DNA from: Flavobacterium hankyongi
GTDB taxonomy: Bacteria > Bacteroidota > Bacteroidia > Flavobacteriales > Flavobacteriaceae
Direction: 5' to 3'
Assembly: GCF_036840915.1 (NCBI RefSeq)
Contig: NZ_CP085725.1
Span: forward strand, 1,922,001 to 1,986,000
DNA: 64,000 bases
Part shown: positions 53,472-63,015 of the stretch, piece by piece
How positions within the stretch are numbered: position 1 is the stretch's first letter
Layout: every line of letters starts with the position of its first letter
Made by a program: the position numbers and the translations under genes
The notes under the pieces: model-generated
The model's input: the letters and a program-made list of their open reading frames with translations, nothing else
Told to the model about the DNA's origin: nothing
Databases searched by the model: none

Positions 53472-54617
53472 TTGAACACTACTACATTTAAAGTTTATTC
53501 TGCCATTGACGAACTACCTGCATCTTGGGACCAAGTTGCAGAAAGTAATGTTTTTCTTCAAACATCTTATTTAAAAGTTCTAGAGGAATCGGCACCTACA
53601 AACATGCAATGCTTTTATATTGGTATTTTTGAAGAAAACAACCTCATAGGAGTTGCACTTGCGCAATACCTTAATGTCCAAAAACTGGAATCATTTGGAG
53701 AAAGAGATAAGTGTATAAAAACTACTGTCCGTAATTTTGTTTTTAAAAATTTTGCGTCACATGTCCTGTTTTTAGGAAACAACATGATTACTGGACAAAA
53801 TGGTTATGTTTTTAATAAAGAAATGGATTTTAAACATATAAGCGAACTGCTTATTCAATGTTCTGAAGCCATTATTCAGTATTTTAAAAATAAAGGAATT
53901 AAAATTCACATTGTTTCTTTTAAAGATTTTTATCAGCATTGTTCGGATGAATTAAAAAAGTATGATTTTGCAGAAATGTACGATTTCAATATTCAGCCAA
54001 ACATGATTTTTGAACTGAATCCTGAATGGAAAACCGAATCTGATTATGTGGCTGCATTTTCTAAAAAATACCGTGACCAGTACAAGAGATCACACAAAAA
54101 ATGCGAAGGAGTAACAGTAAAAGAATTAAATTATCAAGAAATTATAGTTAACGAAGAAAGGATTTATGACCTTTATCATCATGTTGCCAAGAATGCTCCT
54201 TTTAATACATTCTTTTTAGCAAAAAATCACTTTTCTACTTTTAAAAAACAACTTGGTGAACAACTACGCGTAGCTGGTTACTTTATTGATGAAAAATTGG
54301 TAGGTTTTCATACTATACTTTTAAATGGGGAGACATTAGAAACCTATTTTTTAGGTTATGACGAACATATTCAAAAAGAAAGAATGCTCTATTTGAATAT
54401 GTTGTACAACATGACCAAATTTGGAATTGAAAATGGCTTCAAAAAAATTATTTTCGGAAGAACCGCTTTAGAAATAAAAAGTTCAATAGGTGCCAAGCCT
54501 GTATTAATGTCTGGCTTTATTTACCATACTAACAAATTTATTAATCACTTTATGGACAAAATTTTTATACGTCTTGAACCAAGTGTTGAATGGCAACAAA
54601 GACATCCGTTTAAATAA
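53472..54617 (+). CDS. GNAT/FemAB-like acyltransferase
   Basis: 381 residues, starting with TTG at 53472; the first in-frame ATG is over 40 residues inside a conserved N-terminal part (TTFKVYSAIDELPASWDQVA), so the TTG is preferred. The C-terminal half carries a GNAT-fold acyltransferase (KYRDQYKRSHKKCEGVTVKE, LVGFHTILLNGETLETYFLG, IIFGRTALEIKSSIGAK), close to the FemAB or BioF2-like group. It probably transfers an acyl or aminoacyl group in cell-envelope metabolism; the substrate is unknown. Confidence 0.8.
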   Translation: MNTTTFKVYSAIDELPASWDQVAESNVFLQTSYLKVLEESAPTNMQCFYIGIFEENNLIGVALAQYLNVQKLESFGERDKCIKTTVRNFVFKNFASHVLFLGNNMITGQNGYVFNKEMDFKHISELLIQCSEAIIQYFKNKGIKIHIVSFKDFYQHCSDELKKYDFAEMYDFNIQPNMIFELNPEWKTESDYVAAFSKKYRDQYKRSHKKCEGVTVKELNYQEIIVNEERIYDLYHHVAKNAPFNTFFLAKNHFSTFKKQLGEQLRVAGYFIDEKLVGFHTILLNGETLETYFLGYDEHIQKERMLYLNMLYNMTKFGIENGFKKIIFGRTALEIKSSIGAKPVLMSGFIYHTNKFINHFMDKIFIRLEPSVEWQQRHPFK

Positions 54618-54648
54618 TTAATAAAGTACAAAAAGGAAGGTTAAACTA

Positions 54649-56553
54649 CTAACTTTCCAGTTCCATTTGAACTACTTCCCAATCTTCTAACAATTGTTCT
54701 AAATCTTTCTTTTTCTTTTCATATGCTGAGAAGAAAGAAGCATCTTGCATTAATTTTTCATAATTCTCGGCTAATGCTTTATCGTCTTTTTGAATATCTT
54801 TTTCTAATTGTTGAATCTGACTTTCAATTTTTGACAACTTATTTTGAAGTGTTTTTTGAGCTTTTTGTTCTTCATAAGAAAGGTTTTTTACTTGCTTAGG
54901 AGCTTCTTTTACTACTACATCTTTCTTTTCTACTTCGCGGAAATTATCAACATTTCTTTGCTCTAAAAAGAAATTTATATCACCTAAATATTCTTTTATT
55001 TTTTGATCTTTGAACTCATAAACGGTATTAGCCATACCTTGTAAAAAGTCACGATCGTGCGAAACCAAAAGTAATGTCCCTTCGTATTTCTGTAAAGCAG
55101 CCTTTAATACATTTTTAGATTTAATATCCAAGTGATTGGTAGGCTCATCCATTAACAGAACATTTATTGGCTGTAATAACAACTTACACAAAGCCAAACG
55201 GTTACGCTCTCCTCCCGAAAGCACTTTCACCTTCTTGTCTACATCATCACCTCTAAATAAGAAAGATCCTAACATGTCGCGAACTTTTGAACGATTAGAA
55301 TCTGTAGCCGCTTCAAGCATGGTGTCTAGTAATGTTTTTTCGCCATCCAGATATTCGGCCTGATTCTGAGCAAAATAACCCAATTGCACATTATGTCCAA
55401 GTTTTATATTTCCTTCAAATTCAAATTCGTTTACAATCGCTTTAATAAATGTTGATTTACCTTGGCCGTTCTGACCTACAAAGGCAATTTTACTACCTCT
55501 TTCAACCAAAAGAGAAATATCTTTTAAAATAGTTTTGTCACCGTAAGCTTTTGTCACATGCTCTGCTTCAACCACCACTCTACCCGGAGTAATAGAAACT
55601 GGAAACGAAATATTCATTACTGAATTATCATCTTCATCAACCTCAATACGTTCAACTTTATCAAGTTTTTTGATTAGTGATTGTGCCATTGATGATTTGG
55701 TCGCACTATATCTAAACCTATCTATTAACTTTTGAGTTTCTTCAATTTTTTTTGCTTGATTTTTTTGTGTAGCCAATTGCTTTTCACGAATTTCTTCTCT
55801 TAAAACCAAATATTCAGTATAAGGTTTGTTGAAATCATAAGCTTTACCTAAAGAAATCTCAATTGTTCTGTTGGTTACGTTATCCAAAAACATTTTATCG
55901 TGTGAAACTATCACCACAACTCCTGGGAACGACTTTAAGAAACTTTCCAGCCAAATGATACTCTCAATATCCAAATGGTTTGTAGGCTCATCCAGAAGCA
56001 AAATATCATTGGATTGTAATAATAATTTAGCTAATTCGATACGCATACGCCATCCTCCTGAAAATGTATCGGTTTGATTATTGAATTCTTCACGTTTAAA
56101 TCCTAAACCTAAAAGAATTTTTTCGGTATCACCAACATAGTTATACCCGCCTAATATTTCATAATGATGTTGTACATCACTCAATTGCTCAATTAATTCA
56201 GAATACGATTCACTTTCATAATCTGTGCGAGTGGCCAACTGATGGTTTATTTCATCAATTTTTAATTCAGCTCTTTTAATTTCTTCAAATGCCTGATATG
56301 CCTCATCTAAAACAGTTCTGCCTTTCACAAAATCAATATCCTGACGAAGAAAACCTATCTTCACCTCTTTCTCAGTAGCAATTGTCCCGCTGTCTGGTTT
56401 AAAATCTCCTGCAAGCATTTTAAGCATAGTTGACTTTCCAGCTCCATTTTTTCCAACAAGACCAACACGGTCACCAGCTCCTAAACGAAAAGTTACTTCT
56501 TCGAAAAGATATGTACCACCAAAAGAAACCGATAAATTATGAATATTAAGCAT
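54649..56553 (-). CDS. ABC-F family ATP-binding protein
   Basis: 634 residues. Two ATPase domains without membrane helices: Walker A GLVGKNGAGKST and FVGQNGQGKST, signatures FSGGWRMRIE and LSGGERNRLA, Walker B LLLDEPTNHLD in both. The linker (IEETQKLIDRFRYSATKSSM) and C-terminal coiled coil (KTLQNKLSKIESQIQQLEKD) are typical of ABC-F proteins, which act on the ribosome as translation factors or resistance factors. The coiled C-terminus resembles the Uup/YdiF branch. It shares a divergent promoter region with the DUF983 gene. Confidence 0.93.
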   Translation of the reverse strand: MLNIHNLSVSFGGTYLFEEVTFRLGAGDRVGLVGKNGAGKSTMLKMLAGDFKPDSGTIATEKEVKIGFLRQDIDFVKGRTVLDEAYQAFEEIKRAELKIDEINHQLATRTDYESESYSELIEQLSDVQHHYEILGGYNYVGDTEKILLGLGFKREEFNNQTDTFSGGWRMRIELAKLLLQSNDILLLDEPTNHLDIESIIWLESFLKSFPGVVVIVSHDKMFLDNVTNRTIEISLGKAYDFNKPYTEYLVLREEIREKQLATQKNQAKKIEETQKLIDRFRYSATKSSMAQSLIKKLDKVERIEVDEDDNSVMNISFPVSITPGRVVVEAEHVTKAYGDKTILKDISLLVERGSKIAFVGQNGQGKSTFIKAIVNEFEFEGNIKLGHNVQLGYFAQNQAEYLDGEKTLLDTMLEAATDSNRSKVRDMLGSFLFRGDDVDKKVKVLSGGERNRLALCKLLLQPINVLLMDEPTNHLDIKSKNVLKAALQKYEGTLLLVSHDRDFLQGMANTVYEFKDQKIKEYLGDINFFLEQRNVDNFREVEKKDVVVKEAPKQVKNLSYEEQKAQKTLQNKLSKIESQIQQLEKDIQKDDKALAENYEKLMQDASFFSAYEKKKKDLEQLLEDWEVVQMELES

Positions 56554-56571
56554 ATTTTGTGACTAAGGTTA

Positions 56572-56602
56572 CAAAGGTAAACTCTAAAAACTTGTACCTT
56601 TG
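56572..56602. promoter_or_regulatory. Divergent promoters, ABC-F gene and DUF983 gene
   Basis: Two exact TACCTTTG -7 elements point in opposite directions: 56579-56572 on the minus strand (ABC-F gene) and 56595-56602 on the plus strand (DUF983 gene). The gap between them is only 15 bases. Confidence 0.6.
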
Positions 56603-56617
56603 AGAAAATTTTTGCAA

Positions 56618-57007
56618 ATGTTAAAAAAAGGATCGAAACTAAATAGCATTTTAACAGGAAGTTGTCCTAAATGCCAAGAAGAAAGTATGTATAAGGGAAA
56701 AAACATGTTCAACCCCCAGTACACCATCAAAATGAACGAACAGTGTAGTCATTGCGGAACTAGATATAAAATTGAACCTTCTTTTTTTTACGGCTCGATG
56801 TATGTAAGCTATGCAGTGGGTGTAGCATTTGGCGTTGCTGCTTTTATTGTTTTCTATTTTTTCTTAAAAACAAATTTAAAAGTAGCTTTCATAGGAATTT
56901 GTGGAACATTACTAGCTTTTATGCCTATAATCATGCGTTTATCAAGAAACATTTGGATAAACTTTTTTATCAGTTATGATAAAAATTGGAAAGAAAACAA
57001 AAATTAA
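56618..57007 (+). CDS. DUF983 zinc-ribbon membrane protein
   Basis: 129 residues from ATG at 56618 (a TTG at 56600 lies inside the promoter element). The N-terminal part has two CxxC motifs (SCPKCQEE and QCSHCGTR), likely a zinc ribbon, then KIEPSFFYGSMYVSYAVGVA and two membrane helices (AVGVAFGVAAFIVFYFFL, VAFIGICGTLLAFMPIIM). This is the DUF983 family of Bacteroidetes and Proteobacteria; function unknown. Confidence 0.9.
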   Translation: MLKKGSKLNSILTGSCPKCQEESMYKGKNMFNPQYTIKMNEQCSHCGTRYKIEPSFFYGSMYVSYAVGVAFGVAAFIVFYFFLKTNLKVAFIGICGTLLAFMPIIMRLSRNIWINFFISYDKNWKENKN

Positions 57008-57012
57008 TTTTT

Positions 57013-58053
57013 CTACTTATTCAGTCTTTTAATATCGATTTGAATATCAAGAGGTACGTTATATTCGATATTTTCATACAATGCTTTTGCCAACCAAGGG
57101 CCAAACATTACCCCTCTTGTGCCTAATCCGTTTAAAACATGTAGCCTTTTATGTTCATTATGTGTTCCAACCAAAGGCCTACGGTCTTTTACTGTAGGTC
57201 TAACACCTGCAAAATGTTCAATAATTTCAAAGTCACAGCCTATAAGTTCCTTTAAATTATCGATAAGCTCTTGTTTTCCAGCTTCAGTAGGTGTATTTGT
57301 TTTATCTTCCCAATTGTAAGTCGCACCTACTTTAAACAAATTATCACCAATAGGGAGAATGAAAATACTAGACTTAAGCACTACATCTAAATCCAATTTA
57401 GGTGCTTTAATAATAAGTAATTCCCCTTTAGTTCCATCTAGTGGAAGTTCATTGAAATAAGGGTTATACTGGAGTCCAAAACCTTCCGCAAAAACGATAT
57501 TTTTTGCCTCAATATCTTTATAACCAATTCTATCCTCAAAAATCTGAATTTGAGCGTAGTCAAATTTTTCTTCTTTTAAATAATTATTGCTTTTTAGACA
57601 AGCCACATAGTTATCGAGTAATGATGACGTATCAACATATCCAGTTTGCAAAACCTCACCAAACCCAAATTTAGAATCAATAGATTGATAATTTTGATGA
57701 ACAATTGTTGTAGATAAAAAAGGAGAAAGATTAGGCTTATCTGCAGCTTGAAACCAATTATTTTGCTCCTCAACAGATGCGAACTTTCTAAAAATTGGAA
57801 TTTTAAAATCAAATTCAACTTGGATTCTATTGGAAATTTGCTTATAAAAAGGCAATCCAAATTCCAATTGTTCTTTGGCTTTCCAAACCTCGCTAAATCT
57901 TTTAAGAATTACAGGGTTATACAATCCTCCTGCAATTCTAGAAGAAGAAGTCGAGTAATCTTCAAAAACCAAAAAGGGCTTGTTGTTTTGCAAACAAATT
58001 TCAGAAAAGCAAATTCCTGCAATTCCAGTACCGACAATGATATAATCTAACAT
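57013..58053 (-). CDS. FAD-dependent oxidoreductase (DAO family)
   Basis: 346 residues from ATG at 58053; the longer frame to 58080 would overlap the gldN-side terminator. The N-terminal dinucleotide motif is YIIVGTGIAGICFSEICL (GxGxxG). Other marks are GGLYNPVILKRFSEVW and the C-terminal substrate/FAD region GVRPTVKDRRPLVGTHNEHK with LGTRGVMFGPWLAKALY. It resembles glycine-oxidase and MnmC-like enzymes; the substrate is unknown. It converges with the DUF983 gene with only 5 bases between them and no terminator. Confidence 0.85.
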   Translation of the reverse strand: MLDYIIVGTGIAGICFSEICLQNNKPFLVFEDYSTSSSRIAGGLYNPVILKRFSEVWKAKEQLEFGLPFYKQISNRIQVEFDFKIPIFRKFASVEEQNNWFQAADKPNLSPFLSTTIVHQNYQSIDSKFGFGEVLQTGYVDTSSLLDNYVACLKSNNYLKEEKFDYAQIQIFEDRIGYKDIEAKNIVFAEGFGLQYNPYFNELPLDGTKGELLIIKAPKLDLDVVLKSSIFILPIGDNLFKVGATYNWEDKTNTPTEAGKQELIDNLKELIGCDFEIIEHFAGVRPTVKDRRPLVGTHNEHKRLHVLNGLGTRGVMFGPWLAKALYENIEYNVPLDIQIDIKRLNK

Positions 58054-58064
58054 ATAGCAAAAAT

Positions 58065-58097
58065 AAAAAACTCTTACCATAACGGTAAGAGTTTTTT
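58065..58097 (-). terminator. Terminator of the gldKLMN operon
   Basis: AAAAAACTCTTACC/GGTAAGAGTTTTTT with a short loop (ATAAC) lies 22 bases after the gldN stop. The stem is 14 bases with T-runs on both sides, so it would work in either direction. Confidence 0.92.
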
Positions 58098-58119
58098 ATG
58101 AAATTGGAGAAATTAATTA

Positions 58120-59145
58120 TTAGTAATTCCACATATCTTGTTCGAAGTTACGAATTTTATCCTTCACTCTTTCTGATTCTAATAACTGCATTAAGGAATT
58201 ATCTTTCATGTAATCAGATATTAATCTATCATTATAAACATTTTCTTCTTTATAAGTCAACGCATTAAAACGACGTGAATTTAATAAATGATCAAATGAA
58301 ATCGGCATTGACGAATTTTCATCATTGAAAGCTTTCCACTCATGCAAAATTTCACGAGCACCAGGATAGAATACCCAAAATAATTCGATATAATCCTTCT
58401 CTTCATCTGATTTATCAATTGTATAAACATCAGGAATAACAGGGCAAATACCTAAAATTCTGTAACGTAAGTCAGCTTGTCTTTTATCAAAATACCAAAG
58501 CCCAACAATTTTGTAATCAGAAACATCAATAGATGCTAAATCTCTTTTTACTATGTACTCTTCAGAAATTTTTCTAGAAGCTGGAATAGTATCCATTTTC
58601 TCACCAACTTTAACCTTTTTGGTAATCATTTTTCCTTTTTTACCAGGAACCTGCTTTGTTTCATATACAGGTACTTTTTTGATTTGAAATCTAAAAGCAG
58701 CTGGATCCTCATTCATTTGCTCTCTTCCTGCATCACTGGTATCAGTCTTAGTTAATGAAGCATTGATGTCTTTTAATGTTTTTTTAACTCTAAAATAACT
58801 ATCATCATATACTTCAGTAATTCTTCCTGACTTAATACCTGTAACAAGAACATCATACAAAGAACGACGATCTTTCCCTATTGAAGCAGTATCAATAGGA
58901 TAATATAAAGGGAAATTGATTCTCTCATCAAGGTCAATGATTTCCCAAACTTTTTTAGACATTAAAATATCTCGGTCATCTACATAACCATACTCTAACG
59001 GCTTGTCATTATCTTTTAATTGTTGAGCTGCAGATTTCTTTCCGATATCAGAAGGAACCTTAGCATTCAACAAGTTAGATTGAGCGAAAGAAGTAGTACT
59101 TCCAGCAACAAATATAACAACTGATAATAAATTTCTCCAATTCAT
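58120..59145 (-). CDS. gldN: Gliding motility/type IX secretion protein GldN
   Basis: 341 residues. Signal peptide ending TTSFAQ. The body carries the GldN hallmarks: RDILMSKKVWEIIDLDERIN and FPLYYPIDT, then YDVLVTGIKSGRITEVYDDS, and a C-terminal part (FDHLLNSRRFNALTYKEENV, RVKDKIRNFEQDMWNY). GldN (PorN) pairs with GldK in the periplasmic ring of the type IX secretion core. It is the last gene of the gldKLMN operon, 48 bases after gldM. Confidence 0.96.
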   Translation of the reverse strand: MNWRNLLSVVIFVAGSTTSFAQSNLLNAKVPSDIGKKSAAQQLKDNDKPLEYGYVDDRDILMSKKVWEIIDLDERINFPLYYPIDTASIGKDRRSLYDVLVTGIKSGRITEVYDDSYFRVKKTLKDINASLTKTDTSDAGREQMNEDPAAFRFQIKKVPVYETKQVPGKKGKMITKKVKVGEKMDTIPASRKISEEYIVKRDLASIDVSDYKIVGLWYFDKRQADLRYRILGICPVIPDVYTIDKSDEEKDYIELFWVFYPGAREILHEWKAFNDENSSMPISFDHLLNSRRFNALTYKEENVYNDRLISDYMKDNSLMQLLESERVKDKIRNFEQDMWNY

Positions 59146-59193
59146 AATATTCTATTTGAGGCGTTTAATAAATTAAACGAGATTTATTTTTAT

Positions 59194-60726
59194 TTATTGT
59201 ACTTCAAAAGTACAAGTAGAAACTCTCTTAGCTACTTGGTCAATTCCTGAGAAGCTAGCTTTAATTTCAGAGATAACTACTACGTCACCACGACCAGCTT
59301 TTTGAATAGCAGCTCTAGCTCTACCGTCCATTTTGCTTCCAGAAACAACAATTGTTGGTTGTCCAGGGACTTTAATATTAAACTGAGTTACATTTACATC
59401 TACAGGGAAGTCGAAATCTTCCATAACCGCTGAAATTGTACAGTTTTCTAAGTTAGATTTTGGTCCTTTTGCAGCAACCTCTCCACGGATTTTTCCAGTT
59501 GGAGCTGGTAAACCTTTGATACGGAATTCTTTCTTATCAGAAACTACTTTACCATCAGGTAGTTTAGCAGAAACATTAATCATTACAGAAGTTCCAGCAC
59601 CAGCACGTAAAACATACTTACCATTTCCAGTTTTAGACATTCCAGGAGCTGATGCATTCACATTGTTATCAGCTACACCAGCAAATGAAATTGACATTGG
59701 GTTAGGAACACCACGGTAAACAACATTCATTTTATCAGCTGAAATAGTAGCTGAATTAGGGCGAGGAACTACAACATATTTTCCTTCGAATTTTAATGGA
59801 ATACTTTGCCCATCTTCAGTAAAAGTAAATTCTCCATTAATCGTTTGTTCACCTACTCCACCAGCTGTCATATCAATAAGAGCTTGCCCATTAACAATTT
59901 TACCAGGTCCTTTGAAAGCAGTAGGCTTTGTATTTGCATCATACTTTCCTAAAACTACTTTACCAGTAACTTTTTCACCTTGAAAATAAGCATTTTTGTC
60001 AAGAACCACTAATGCTGTGAAATTTTTCATAGAAGAAGCCTCAACAGCTGCTTTTCCTAACAATATACTAAAAATATCAGCTTCAGCTTTTTTAACATCA
60101 TTTTGGTACGAAGTCATTTTTGCTAAAGAAGCAATAGCCGGAAAACCCTTAAAATGGTAATCTAAGAATTTAACCTTAATTCCTTCTTTATTTTTAACAT
60201 CATCTGTTTTAAATTTTGAAGTAATTTCAGACACTACACCTTGTAATTTTGAATTATTACCAATTACAGACTTCATATCAGCAACATACTTATTGAATTT
60301 ATCAACAAATTCTTTTCCTTTAGGAGTATATCCCTCACCTGAGAAAAAAGCATGATCAATAGCATCTGCTTTATCCATTGCTTCGTAAGGTAATTTCCCA
60401 GTTTCTTTATTTACTTCTATACCTTTAGTAATTTCAGACTTTACATTAGCAATATAAGCATAAAACTCTTTAGATATATTAGCGATTTTTTTTGCGTCAG
60501 TTGCAGCTTGAACGAAGTGCGCATCTTCACCAGCTTTTTTATCTAATGCTGCAAGCATTCCAGCATTTGTTTGCTCTGCCGAAGAATTTGAAGCATCAAA
60601 CTTTTCGTTCATCAAACCAAAAGCCGATAACACTTCTTTTGACATATTCATTGCCAACATCGCGATGAAAACCAAGTACATTAGGTTAATCATCTTCTGT
60701 CTAGGGGTTAGTTTTCCTCCTGCCAT
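59194..60726 (-). CDS. gldM: Gliding motility/type IX secretion protein GldM
   Basis: 510 residues. One N-terminal membrane helix (MINLMYLVFIAMLAMNMSKE) followed by a long periplasmic part (EVLSAFGLMNEKFDASNSSA and onward) made of beta-rich domains. GldM (PorM) forms, with GldL, the inner-membrane proton-driven motor that powers type IX secretion and gliding, and spans the periplasm to reach GldK and GldN. It lies 56 bases after gldL. Confidence 0.97.
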   Translation of the reverse strand: MAGGKLTPRQKMINLMYLVFIAMLAMNMSKEVLSAFGLMNEKFDASNSSAEQTNAGMLAALDKKAGEDAHFVQAATDAKKIANISKEFYAYIANVKSEITKGIEVNKETGKLPYEAMDKADAIDHAFFSGEGYTPKGKEFVDKFNKYVADMKSVIGNNSKLQGVVSEITSKFKTDDVKNKEGIKVKFLDYHFKGFPAIASLAKMTSYQNDVKKAEADIFSILLGKAAVEASSMKNFTALVVLDKNAYFQGEKVTGKVVLGKYDANTKPTAFKGPGKIVNGQALIDMTAGGVGEQTINGEFTFTEDGQSIPLKFEGKYVVVPRPNSATISADKMNVVYRGVPNPMSISFAGVADNNVNASAPGMSKTGNGKYVLRAGAGTSVMINVSAKLPDGKVVSDKKEFRIKGLPAPTGKIRGEVAAKGPKSNLENCTISAVMEDFDFPVDVNVTQFNIKVPGQPTIVVSGSKMDGRARAAIQKAGRGDVVVISEIKASFSGIDQVAKRVSTCTFEVQ

Positions 60727-60782
60727 TTTTTCAAATTAGTTTTTTGTGTTAAATAAATAATTATATATAGTTAAAAAACTAA

Positions 60783-61430
60783 TTATCCTCTGTTACTCAT
60801 AGCAGAAAGCATTCCACCATATACGTTGTTTAATGATGCAATATTAGCAGTCATTGATTGCATTTGCTCTTTTAATTTAGCAGCATTTTCGGCGATTTCT
60901 TTGTTAGCCTCAGCATTGCGAGAAGCGCTATCCAATTGCGCTTTGTATAAGCTATTTAAAGACTCCATATTGCTTGCAGCTGCCATCATTTCATCAGCAT
61001 ATTTCTTTTGACCAGCCATAGCATCTACAGTAGGAGAAATACTTTTTGCAGCTCCTTCGAAATTTTTAATACTATTTCCTAAGCTCGACATTAACTCACC
61101 GTCGATTTTAGCTTCTTTTAACATAGCATCTAATTTTTGAGATAATAATCCTTGAGCTTCTTTAGGATCTTCCTTTTTTTCTTTTTTACCAGTCGTTTCA
61201 CCACCAGCTAATTCTGGATAAACCAAAGACCAATCCAATTCTTTTGCAGGCTCTTCAAATGCTGAAATTGCAAAAATAGCCGCTTCTGTTACTAACCCAA
61301 TAGTTAACATCACTGTACCTGTTAAAGGTCCGATCTCAAAGTGAGCGATTTTAAATAATGCCCCGATAATAACTACTGCCGCTCCCATACCGTAAGCGAA
61401 GTTCATAACTTTTGGTGATAATAATGCCAT
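60783..61430 (-). CDS. gldL: Gliding motility/type IX secretion protein GldL
   Basis: 215 residues. Two membrane helices (MNFAYGMGAAVVIIGALFKI and TGTVMLTIGLVTEAAIFAIS), then a cytosolic helical tail (LLSQKLDAMLKEAKIDGELM, ASNMESLNSLYKAQLDSASR). The conserved glutamate in helix 2 (LVTEAAIF) matches the residue proposed to carry protons in the GldLM motor. Length and layout agree with the family. Confidence 0.97.
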   Translation of the reverse strand: MALLSPKVMNFAYGMGAAVVIIGALFKIAHFEIGPLTGTVMLTIGLVTEAAIFAISAFEEPAKELDWSLVYPELAGGETTGKKEKKEDPKEAQGLLSQKLDAMLKEAKIDGELMSSLGNSIKNFEGAAKSISPTVDAMAGQKKYADEMMAAASNMESLNSLYKAQLDSASRNAEANKEIAENAAKLKEQMQSMTANIASLNNVYGGMLSAMSNRG

Positions 61431-61480
61431 AATAAATAAATTTAAGTTAAGTTAATATATAAAAAATAAAGTTGGTTAAA

Positions 61481-62869
61481 TTATTTTGCGTTACCTGTAA
61501 CGTCTGTGCCCATATAATCTTGAATAGTACGGAAACCAATGTAACTTCTAGCTGAATCTGCATATTCAAAATCACGTGTACCCACTTGTAAATAGTAAGC
61601 TACGTCTTTCCAAGATCCTCCACGGATTACTTTACGCATGTTCTTTTGATCAGAAACGTTAGGGTTCATTGTAGAGACAAACTCATACGCTGTAGGATCA
61701 TATGAAGTTTCAGTCCACTCAGAAACGTTACCAGCCATATTATATAGACCATAGTCATTAGCCTCATAAGCATTAGCTTCAACTGTATACAATGCTTGAT
61801 CAGCTGCATAATCTCCACGAACTGGTTTGAAGTTAGCTAAATAACATCCTCTGTCATTTTTAGCATAAGGACCTCCCCAAGGGTAAGTTCCAGACTCTAA
61901 ACCACCACGAGCAGCATATTCCCACTCAGCTTCTGTTGGAAGTCTGTAAGTACTTACAAAATTTTGATGACGTCTTTTTCTTTCAGCATTGTGATATAAA
62001 GTTCTCCATGCACAAAATGCTTTAGCTTGTTTCCAAGTAACACCAACTACTGGATATTCACCGTAAGCTTGGTGCCAGAAATAATCATTATGCATTGGCT
62101 CATTATATGAATAAGCGAAGTCTTTAATCCAAACTGTAGTATCAGGATATACCATTGAAGAGTCTTGACGAATAAATTGTTTTCTCTTACCTACCTTAGC
62201 TTTAGCAGCAGCTTGAATATCCATCCACTTATATTTGAAAACCAATTTATTCACATCAATAGTTCTCAATCCATTATAAGCTTCCTCAGCAGGAATATAC
62301 ATAGAATCCATTACTTCTGTATAACTAGCATCAGGATATTCGCTAGTTTTCCATTTTAAAGGAACTTTTTTATTTAACTTTCTACCAGCATAAGGATCGT
62401 TACCTGAACCCATACTTGTATAGTTATCATACATATACTTGTCATATACACTCATATTAGTAGTATCAGAATCCAAGAATGCATAATCACCAATACTACC
62501 ACCTTTTTTAGAAGATTTAGCATCAGCACCAGCACCTTGACCTTGCTCATCAGCAGCAATAGCTAAACGCATTCTAACAATAGAATCTCTTACCCAGTGA
62601 ACATACTGTCTGTACTCACTGTTAGTAATTTCTGTTTCATCCATATAAAACGAACGAACAGTAACGGTTTTAGTAGGCGCATCTTGTACACTAGCTAAAT
62701 CATCATCTGATTTACCCATAATAAAAGCTCCACCAGGAATCAATGTCATCCCATAAGGCTTCTCAGGATGCCATGCTTTTCCTTTTACACCAACTAGCTG
62801 ACCATTATCTTTTGATCCGCAGCTGTATAAAAATGAAATCAATACTGCTAATAAAATGTACTTCTTCAT
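61481..62869 (-). CDS. gldK: Gliding motility/type IX secretion lipoprotein GldK
   Basis: 462 residues from ATG at 62869, which opens a lipoprotein signal (MKKYILLAVLISFLYSCGS, C17); the longer frame starts at 62896. The body is an FGE-sulfatase-type domain (TLIPGGAFIMGKSDDD, EITNSEYRQYVHW, YRLPTEAEWEYAARGG, YNMAGNVSEWTETSYD, VIRGGSWKDVAYYL). GldK (PorK) forms a ring with GldN beneath the outer membrane. It is the first gene of the gldKLMN operon, 50 bases before gldL. Confidence 0.96.
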   Translation of the reverse strand: MKKYILLAVLISFLYSCGSKDNGQLVGVKGKAWHPEKPYGMTLIPGGAFIMGKSDDDLASVQDAPTKTVTVRSFYMDETEITNSEYRQYVHWVRDSIVRMRLAIAADEQGQGAGADAKSSKKGGSIGDYAFLDSDTTNMSVYDKYMYDNYTSMGSGNDPYAGRKLNKKVPLKWKTSEYPDASYTEVMDSMYIPAEEAYNGLRTIDVNKLVFKYKWMDIQAAAKAKVGKRKQFIRQDSSMVYPDTTVWIKDFAYSYNEPMHNDYFWHQAYGEYPVVGVTWKQAKAFCAWRTLYHNAERKRRHQNFVSTYRLPTEAEWEYAARGGLESGTYPWGGPYAKNDRGCYLANFKPVRGDYAADQALYTVEANAYEANDYGLYNMAGNVSEWTETSYDPTAYEFVSTMNPNVSDQKNMRKVIRGGSWKDVAYYLQVGTRDFEYADSARSYIGFRTIQDYMGTDVTGNAK

Positions 62870-62909
62870 ATAAATTTGGGTTATGTATGTATTCATAGTT
62901 TTAAGGGCG

Positions 62910-62940
62910 TAAACCTATTTATTATTTTCTAAAAAAACAA
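62910..62940 (-). promoter_or_regulatory. Candidate promoter of gldKLMN
   Basis: On the minus strand TTG at 62940-62938, a 20-base spacer and TAGGTTTA at 62917-62910 (last base A instead of G) fit the Bacteroidetes promoter with one mismatch. The expected start lies about 35 bases before the gldK start at 62869. Confidence 0.5.
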
Positions 62941-63015
62941 TAGCTAATCATAAAAAAATCTTAAAAAATTCTATTTAGACTATTTTTAGATTGATATGCT
63001 TGTTAAAAAATTGAT

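Noticed and set aside
58058..58065. TATTTTTG as promoter of the FAD oxidoreductase.
   Set aside because: It lies four bases from the ATG and overlaps the terminator; a leaderless message cannot be supported from this alone.
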